The position numbers and the translations under genes were made by a program. From Paracentrotus lividus (taxonomy: Eukaryota; Echinodermata; Echinoidea; Camarodonta; Echinidae): 64,000 nucleotides of DNA. Location: contig CALNVZ010001831.1 of assembly GCA_940671915.1 (NCBI GenBank), positions 27,076 through 91,075 of the forward strand, read 5' to 3'. The notes below the pieces were generated by a model, which saw nothing but the letters and a program-made list of their open reading frames with translations, had not been told where the DNA came from and did not search any database. How positions within the stretch are numbered: the stretch's first letter is position 1; every line of letters starts with the position of its first letter. Shown one piece after another: positions 57,385-64,000 of the stretch.

Positions 57385-57545
57385 GCCAACCGCCGTCGAC
57401 CATGGGGATCGACGAAGGCCAAGTCCCCATCGATGATGGCGGGGTTCGTTTTCTCCTACGAGCTCGCGTGTGACATAGGGCGACGATTCCTGGACGAGAA
57501 ATCCCATTGGTTCACGTACAAAGTCCGACACGCAACACTAGCAGA
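57385..57545 (+). repeat. GC-rich dispersed repeat, copy 1
   Basis: GGGGATCGACGAAGGCC, TCCCCATCG, GGGTTCGTTTTCTCCTACGA, GAGCTCGCG, CGACGATTCCTGG and CCCATTGG align in order with 60385-60540. The GC content is well above the surroundings. Neither copy keeps a shared reading frame, so coding origin is unproven. Confidence 0.55.
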
Positions 57546-58253
57546 CGGTATGTGCGTCCGTAATGATTGTCCGTAAAAAGCATAGGGCCTTCTCATCCAC
57601 ACGTCTTTTCGCCCAGCATATCATCGCAACCGTTGAGCTCTGTGTGCATGGTATATGCCCATGTAGTCCAATGCGCAAGTCGGGAGAGAATGATGCGGTC
57701 GAATTGCTGTTAGATCGAGGTGCTACGGGACCCCACACTTGGAGATGAAGTTACGTCTGAAGAGTGGTCTCCTGTCAAGGCTTGACATACATGCCATTAC
57801 CCATACAGAGCCAAGGGTGTGTACAAAGCCGTTGACACGCCATGCACTAAAAAACAATGAGTATGGATGGTAGTCTCTAATCCAATTAGCGAGATAAATA
57901 CCAACTTAATCCGCGTACTGGGAAGTACTGAGAAGGACATACAAATCGAAATAGCATCATATTCACGAGTTGAACTTATGTCAATGGAATCTACGCCAAA
58001 AAGTACAATTAGTCACTTTAGTGGGAAAATAATTCAAGCCCTATAAATGTTGATAAGGGGATAAATTTCGACGTTAAAAAAAAACAAAATCACAAGAATT
58101 GGGAAATATACGCTATTGGTGTGACCAGAGCTTGGCAATCCTCCAGACCTTATTTGCTCAAGAGATAACAAATCGCCGCGAGTAGGGTAGGGTGGGATTA
58201 AATTCTCCGGCGAGTTGGTAGCTGGGGATTATCTAATTAAAGTCTTATTATGG
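57546..58253. other. Intergenic DNA, no gene recognised
   Basis: No feature beyond the word TGCGTCCGTAAT (57553), which is mirrored at 60505 in copy 2 of the GC-rich repeat. Confidence 0.45.
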
Positions 58254-58862
58254 TCTTTTTGAGGTATCTTTTAATTTAGAGCTAATTTTTTTTTAGGAGT
58301 GTCTATTTCGAATTTAAAAGTTCGAATGCGAAATGAGAAACGAAAATTTAGTTTAAAAAGACCTGCGTTCGATCTCGAAAGGAGCATTATAACTGATATT
58401 ATAATTTATTGAGTAAATCACCCTCGGCTCTTTCCGCTTTATTTTCATCCTCTCATTTTTGTCTTTCACTGTAGATTTCGGAACTTTTTTTTTTTTCCGG
58501 AAGGGAGGATATAGATAGATAAGATTTTTATTAAACTCTATCGACCCCCGATCGAGAGTATTCTTTTTGAGGTATCTTTTTAATTTAGAGCTAATTTTTT
58601 TTAAGGAGTGTCTATTTCGAATTTAAAAGTTCGAATGCGAAATGAGAACGAAAATTTAGTTTAAAAAGACCTGCGTTCGATCTCGAAAGGAGCATTTTAA
58701 CTGATATTATAATTTATTGAGTAAATCACCCTCGGCTCTTTCCGCCTTATTTTCATCCTCTCATTTTTGTCTTTCACTGTAGATTTTCGGAACTTTTTTT
58801 TTCCGGAAAGGGAGAGATAGATAGATAAGATTTTATAACTCTATCGACCCCGATCGAGAGTA
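58254..58862 (+). repeat. Tandem duplication, about 305-bp unit, two copies
   Basis: Units start TCTTTTTGAGGTATCTTTT at 58254 and 58562. They are nearly identical apart from homopolymer-length indels, either a recent duplication or an assembly stutter. Inside is a small inverted word TCGAATTTAAAAGTTCGAA. Confidence 0.85.
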
Positions 58863-59086
58863 TGAGAGTCTCAACAAGAAATATATTTACATAATGAATT
58901 TTTGCATGAGAAAATGAACATAATATTTACAATAATGATATGCATATACCAATGAACATAATATAGATGATGAATACAAATGTTTGCTTTGTGAAAGTAC
59001 AAGAATATAACAAGAACACCAATAACAAAACTATAAACTAATATATTGTTGTGTTTAGCACTATTACAATGTTAAACGCACTGGTT

Positions 59087-59127
<41 letters not shown>

Positions 59128-59826
59128 GAGAGAGAGGAGCAGGGCGCTTTATTACTGAATAAGAAAATGGGGGAAGTGGATAGATATTTCGAGAGAGAAT
59201 CAAAATAGCGGAAATATGTCTGGGAGATATATTTAGAGGAGAGAGAAAAAGAATAAAGCTAATTCGGAAAGGGGAATGGAAAGTGAGAACTAAATACACA
59301 TGTAAATAATGAATAGGGAAGATATAATAGGTAGAAAAACATAGTGAGAAAATAATAGAAAAAAGATCCATTGTAAATAGTTATAAGAGGAGAGAGACTG
59401 GGAGAGCAGAAAGATCTAATACAGCAAATAAAACAGAAAGAACATGATGGTAAAATGGAGACTTGAGGTAAATGAATGCTTGGAGAAGTGACTGATATAA
59501 ATGTATATAATATTTATATGAATTGATTTGATTGTATATTATATTTTGCTTATTTATTTCTATTTTTTTCGGGGGGGGGGGGTTATGGACAATGGAGACA
59601 AAGATTCGAGGGAGCGAGAAGGAGAACATCTACGACGGGTCTATCACTGCAAGGATTAAACAATTGGCGGGCCTTCGGGGCCATGAATGTATGTAATTCT
59701 TCCGGATTGGGAGTTTCTGGAAAGGAGGAGTGAGGGGCGGTCTTTGGCTTGCCCCCAAACATGCCAAAGTTTAAAGTTGAAGGTTACTGAGAAAGGATTG
59801 GCTAATGCATAGGAATAACGGGGGGG
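58863..59826. other. Intergenic DNA with GA microsatellite
   Basis: A (GA)n tract at 59089-59140 and a G11 run at 59572. No gene recognised. Confidence 0.6.
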
Positions 59827-60042
59827 CAGTGGCGGATACACGGGCGCCCCCCCCCCCCACCCAAGCAAAAATATAAACAAAAGTGAAAAAAAATTTGACA
59901 GAAAAAAATATTTAAAGCAAAATTTCCGACCAAATCCTATCTATAGGCGCGATATATATGCTAATTTTCTTAATGGGCGAAGGCCAAAATGTTTAACAAT
60001 AACCACAAACTCCCCTCTCATTAAATCCTCGATCCGCCACTG
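59827..60042. mobile_element. Small MITE with CAGTGGCGGAT ends
   Basis: CAGTGGCGGAT at the left and ATCCGCCACTG at the right are perfect 11 bp inverted repeats, 216 bp apart. Such ends recur widely in invertebrate non-autonomous DNA elements. There is a C12 tract near 59850. No certain target duplication. Confidence 0.7.
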
Positions 60043-60194
60043 ATGAGGATGAGAGGGAAATGAACGAAAAATATCTATGGCGGGCCATCACTTCCATGGA
60101 TGAAACTATGGCCGGCTGTCGTGCCATTAAATGTCCATCATCAATCTGCTTGAATGCACAGGAGAAAGTTGATCGAAATAACGAAGTGTCGGGG

Positions 60195-60262
60195 GCCCCA
60201 ATGGCTAGCCCCCGTGGTTGCTGCCCACGGGGCTTGCTGCTAAGTCGCAATATTAACTAGCT
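60195..60262. repeat. Dispersed repeat related to 23985-24050
   Basis: CCCCAATGGCTAGCCC, CACGGGGCTTGCTGCTA and CAATATTAACTAGCTC align in order with CCCCACTGTTGCTAGCCC, TACGGGGCTTGCCAGCTA and CAATATTAAACCAGCCC at 23994-24062. Confidence 0.55.
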
Positions 60263-60384
60263 CTAAGGAAAGGTCCGCCCGTCTGCACTCCGCTGCTCCC
60301 GCGTAGGACCCGCCACGCCTGTAAGACCGCCGTGAAAAAGCGGGGCAGCATCTCCATTTTCCACGAAAGGGCGGCCGGCGCCGC

Positions 60385-60545
60385 CGATTCGAGGGGGATC
60401 GACGGAGGCCGGGTTCCCATTGCGGCTCGCGGGCTTCTTTTTCTTCGACAAGCTCGACGGAGCTTGGGTCTACACTCTGGGGCCGACGCAATTCCTCGTA
60501 CGTGCTGCGGTGTATTACGGACGCAAATCCCAATTGGCTATGCAA
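60385..60545 (+). repeat. GC-rich dispersed repeat, copy 2
   Basis: GGGGGATCGACGGAGGCC, TTCCCATTG, GGGCTTCTTTTTCTTCGAC, AAGCTCGACG, CGACGCAATTCCTCG and CCCAATTGG align in order with 57385-57545. It contains an overlapping 134-codon minus ORF with no recognisable domain. Confidence 0.55.
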
Positions 60546-63500
60546 CATTGTGCTCTTAAAGGACAAAAGGTGGATCAGCCGCAGAGGTGAAAAGAAAAAA
60601 GCGAGACTGTGAAAAAAGAAAGTTGATTGCGTTGATGTCGCCAATGCAGTGCCTACCGTGGTCTCCTATTCAAAGATCTCGCTCCTCTGGTATTTCACGG
60701 CGTGCTACGGACACTCAATCACCCACGTGCCACGACCTGGAATACGGATAGGATCGTCACAGAAGAGAGTGTAATCTCAATAGACCAAATCCCGTTGTCA
60801 CACGAACGACGAAAAAAAGGATCAAACGTCCTTGAATGACGGTTAGTCCTTTCATTATAGTATTTACGAGGTTGGGTGTTCGTGCTGGAATTATAATCTC
60901 CCTGATTAAGTAGATATAATCGTGACTCCCTGAAACACGATTTATTTGAAGCGGAAAAACCCAGACAGTTGATATCTCTGTGATTGAACGATCCAAATTC
61001 CCGAAAATGTATATTAGTTGAAATCTACGTTGTAAAACAGTTCTCCTACCCTATAAATAGAACCAGTTTCCGAACAAATCGTGCACGACCCCAACCTTTT
61101 AATAAAGAGCTCAAGTATTTAAGAAGATATAAAGTCTAGAATCTTGTTAATATATAGATTTCTTTGGTTTGTTAGGATTGATGAAAATAAGACACACCCT
61201 TGTCAATCTAAAGGTCTTATGAGACCCATGCTCCTGTTTAATATCTTGGGATTTTGAAGACTCACTCCTCTCGGTATGCCCTGGTAGCTAACGGAATAAG
61301 CAAGGAAATGAAGGGGTACATGCCTTCGGACCGAGCCCCCTGGCCAGTGGCTTTTCGTGTTTGCTCGGTTTGTCTATTCAGCACGTGCTTTGAGTACGCT
61401 CAAGTGTTTATGCCTCGATTGTTTCCGAATAGGAGACTCTAATTAACTTAAAAATTTTTTAAAGGTACAAAAATATTACTCAAGGGTCATGATAAGGGAC
61501 GCGCGTACAGTGGGAAGGCAATCGATTATGAATTTCCATATGGATCTCTTAATTTTCAATAATTATTACCGTATGTGTCTCATGGTTTCGTAGTATGATA
61601 ACAAACATCTAAAAACTCAGCTGGAAAAATGCTACAAAGATACCGAGTGAAAAGATAAACAAACTAAAAGGGAAGACTACAGGCTCGAATTCTAAAAGCT
61701 CCCTTATCACACCCGCTCTTGTTTTTTACCAAAAGAAGATATGGACCAACTTTAATAGAGAATTACCTGAATACATAGAAGCCGACACAGAGAACTTATT
61801 TGCCAATCAATTTAATTTCAAATACTTAACCCAATTTTAATCTCAACATGTGACACATGTTCACTTGGTGAATTTATCCATTGTTTCTGAAAGTTGATTT
61901 GTTTCTCAATAAAGAACTGGTAAAATGCCAATTTTATACCTTATTCCTTGATATTATTGCTAACTAAAATTTTTGCATATAAAATTATTAAAAGGAAAAT
62001 TATGTAGGACGTAATGGCATGTTACTTCTACTAGTCATAAACTACAAGAGCCAATTTGAAAAAAGAGAATTCTAGTAAATAATGTAGGACAGGACTATTA
62101 ATAGTGTCTATTAAAGAATGTCGATCGTATGTGTTTTAATAAGCTTTGAAGAAATAAAAATCTATGGACTTTTTAATGAAGTAACACAATTAGGTTTAAT
62201 ACAACACCTTTTATCATCTATATAAGTATTGAACTATAACGTATTACATTTTATATTAACAATTGAAAGATAATTGAGGTGTCTAATTTTAAATGAAGAT
62301 GATTAGTGCCTAAATCCCGGAAAAATTGATTTGGGTTCTTAGAAATGCCGAATCGTAAGAGTTATTATTTTCATAAGCATTCTATAATTGAAGGCAACAG
62401 AATTACGAGAAGCGAAAACAGGTTATGGGATGCTGAAAATAAAATCACAAAGAGAATTAATACCGATCGAAAAAACTAACTCAAAATCATGCAAAAATCG
62501 TGTACCCAACAAGAGAGAAAATGGGGAGAGATTGAAACGAATATGGGCTTTTTGCAACAGATGTAGCCGCTCTGGCATTTTGTTTTATTACAAGTTATTT
62601 CATTTTATGCCGGCCGTATATTGTGGCGAAAATTTATGATTAAACTCTTGCCGCCGGTTGAAACTCAGGGTACAGTAACACGTCTTACCTTCTAACTCCA
62701 AATTGCGCTCCCCTCGCAAAGGTGGTTATCGCTCCTGAAACCCGGGAGAACGTTTTCAATTTGTTAAAGATAATAAAGTGAAGCGTATTACGGCATAGGA
62801 TTATCACACAGCAATGCAAAATCAGAAACAACAGAAGTATGTCGAGGTGAGTGAATTAGAAGGTCTTGAAGCAAAAAAGCCAGCGATAGACAGAAAGAAG
62901 GAGTATAATCGAAAATGAGCGTTTCTCCCGCCAATCCAGCATTGCAAAAGGATCGACGACGTCTACAATCAATCAACAAAAGAAACTTGTGGCGTAAAAT
63001 CTAACACCGATGAGCCCCAAAGCGCGGGAAATCCACCACACCCCCCCTAACCGTGGAGTAGTACACATACTTCATGCAAATAGACAACTCTTTCAGGCTT
63101 TGAATTACTATTCCGAGTTCGCCTGCTTTCATGCCTCTTACTTGCACTAAAACGCCATGGCCAAGACCCTATTACTCTAATAAGTAAGAGTGTCAAACGC
63201 GTCTTTTTACAGATTCTTTTTAAGCTTTTTACCTATCAAATCACCTTCTCGCTGAGTTTTCGCTGAAGAATTTATGCCATATTTCTGTTATCAAAATGAA
63301 GAAGGCTCTCTTAAGTCCTTATGACAAGAGTGAATCAAGATAAAAAAATAATGTGCGCGTAAAATGGACAGTTTATAAGAAAAGAGGTTGCTTTTGTGAT
63401 AAGCCATAGAAACATTTAATCAGAAATGGTAATTCTATTATATGTCTGGGTAGGAGTCATCCCCTTCCTAGCATCTGTGTGTACCGTTTTCATTTGGATC

Positions 63501-63655
63501 TTTGCACGCATGAGCTTGAATATCAGACAATTCTTCAGAAGACAGCCAATCTCACGGAATTAGGAATTAATGAAATCCTGCGCAATAAAGCTTTGGGAGT
63601 GAAGAATAAACAGAATTGAGGAATTTGATTATTAACGTGGCACGCACAAAGCAAC
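60546..63655. other. Intergenic DNA, no gene recognised
   Basis: AT-rich. None of the short ORFs (up to 83 codons) shows a domain. No repeat was recognised by eye. Confidence 0.5.
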
Positions 63656-64000
63656 AAATGCCCACACATACCCTCATTTACACATAAGAACAAACCACAT
63701 ACACAGCCCGGACACCCTCACCTCCCGCACACAAACCCACATCACCCCCACACACACATAATTACCCTATCTTATCCAAACAGACCGAAGAAAGTACAAA
63801 AAAACTACAGGAAAATACACACAAAACCAAACATAGTCATCAACAAACACGGATCACGAACCTCATATCACCTCATACCCACCCCACACTACTAACGCAC
63901 TACAAATACAAGCAAACACACACACACCACACGACAGCACACACCTATAATACCCACAAATTTCACCCACTATCTAGAAGAATTTATTTACGTCCCAAAA
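63656..64000. repeat. A/C-biased low-complexity stretch
   Basis: From ACGCACAAAGC onward the plus strand is dominated by A and C (ACACAC, CCCACAC, AACAAACAC), with unusually few G and T over more than 300 bp. It may be CA microsatellite-like DNA or error-prone sequence. Confidence 0.6.

Noticed and set aside
60240..60644. 134-codon minus-strand ORF in the GC-rich island
   Set aside because: No domain, Arg-rich owing to GC content, and the related copy at 57385 does not keep the frame.

Overview
Eukaryotic, AT-rich, intron-containing DNA from an animal, most likely a marine invertebrate deuterostome (echinoderm or similar). The reasons are a metazoan RBR ubiquitin ligase with GT-AG introns, a B-box/coiled-coil TRIM-type gene, abundant DIRS-type retrotransposons, long fold-back DNA elements and frequent ACATGTA words. 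The organism call is inference. Only two host genes are recognised, and most of the window is transposable elements and their nested insertions.

Layout. 250-1743: fold-back element with long inverted arms and a 7-8 bp target duplication. 1823-3232: array of about 20 tiny hairpins, interrupted by a 0.77 kb inverted-repeat element. 4754-5060: possible LTR. 5529-17534 (+): the C-terminal six exons of an RNF31/HOIP-like RBR E3 ligase; phases agree from the IBR through RING2 and the LDD to the stop. Its third visible intron holds a full-length but decayed DIRS element (7317-13797), and its fourth holds two back-to-back fold-back elements (14536-16527). 17601-18075: 82-bp minisatellite whose units carry a P-loop-like word. 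18076-28645: mostly featureless intergenic DNA with a 100-N gap, a fold-back (24051-25211) and a fragment of the 2150-2914 element.

28646-31330 (-): 3' part of a second DIRS lineage. 31376-33076 (-): intact single-exon B-box/coiled-coil/propeller gene. 33253-36662 and 49535-53267: two halves of one DIRS copy, split by a DNA transposon (TIR TAGGCATAGCA) that carries a broken, unfamiliar coiled-coil transposase on the minus strand (45300-48903). A 1.3 kb CTAGCTTG-rich element sits in the right half.

The interval 38283-44637 repeats 31994-38257 after a 25-N gap, with many one-base indels. The first copy stops exactly where the second continues into new sequence. This looks like an unmerged contig overlap (false duplication), so the DNA transposon is probably about 6.5 kb and not 12.9 kb.

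53268-64000: no gene recognised. It holds a degenerate GACAATTAACCCC array, a CT microsatellite, a 1.39 kb fold-back with a TTTA duplication, a 0.3 kb tandem duplication, a small CAGTGGCGGAT MITE, a pair of GC-rich dispersed repeats and an A/C-biased terminal stretch.

The host genes have no evident joint function. The main story is nested mobile elements around and inside an RBR ligase gene.
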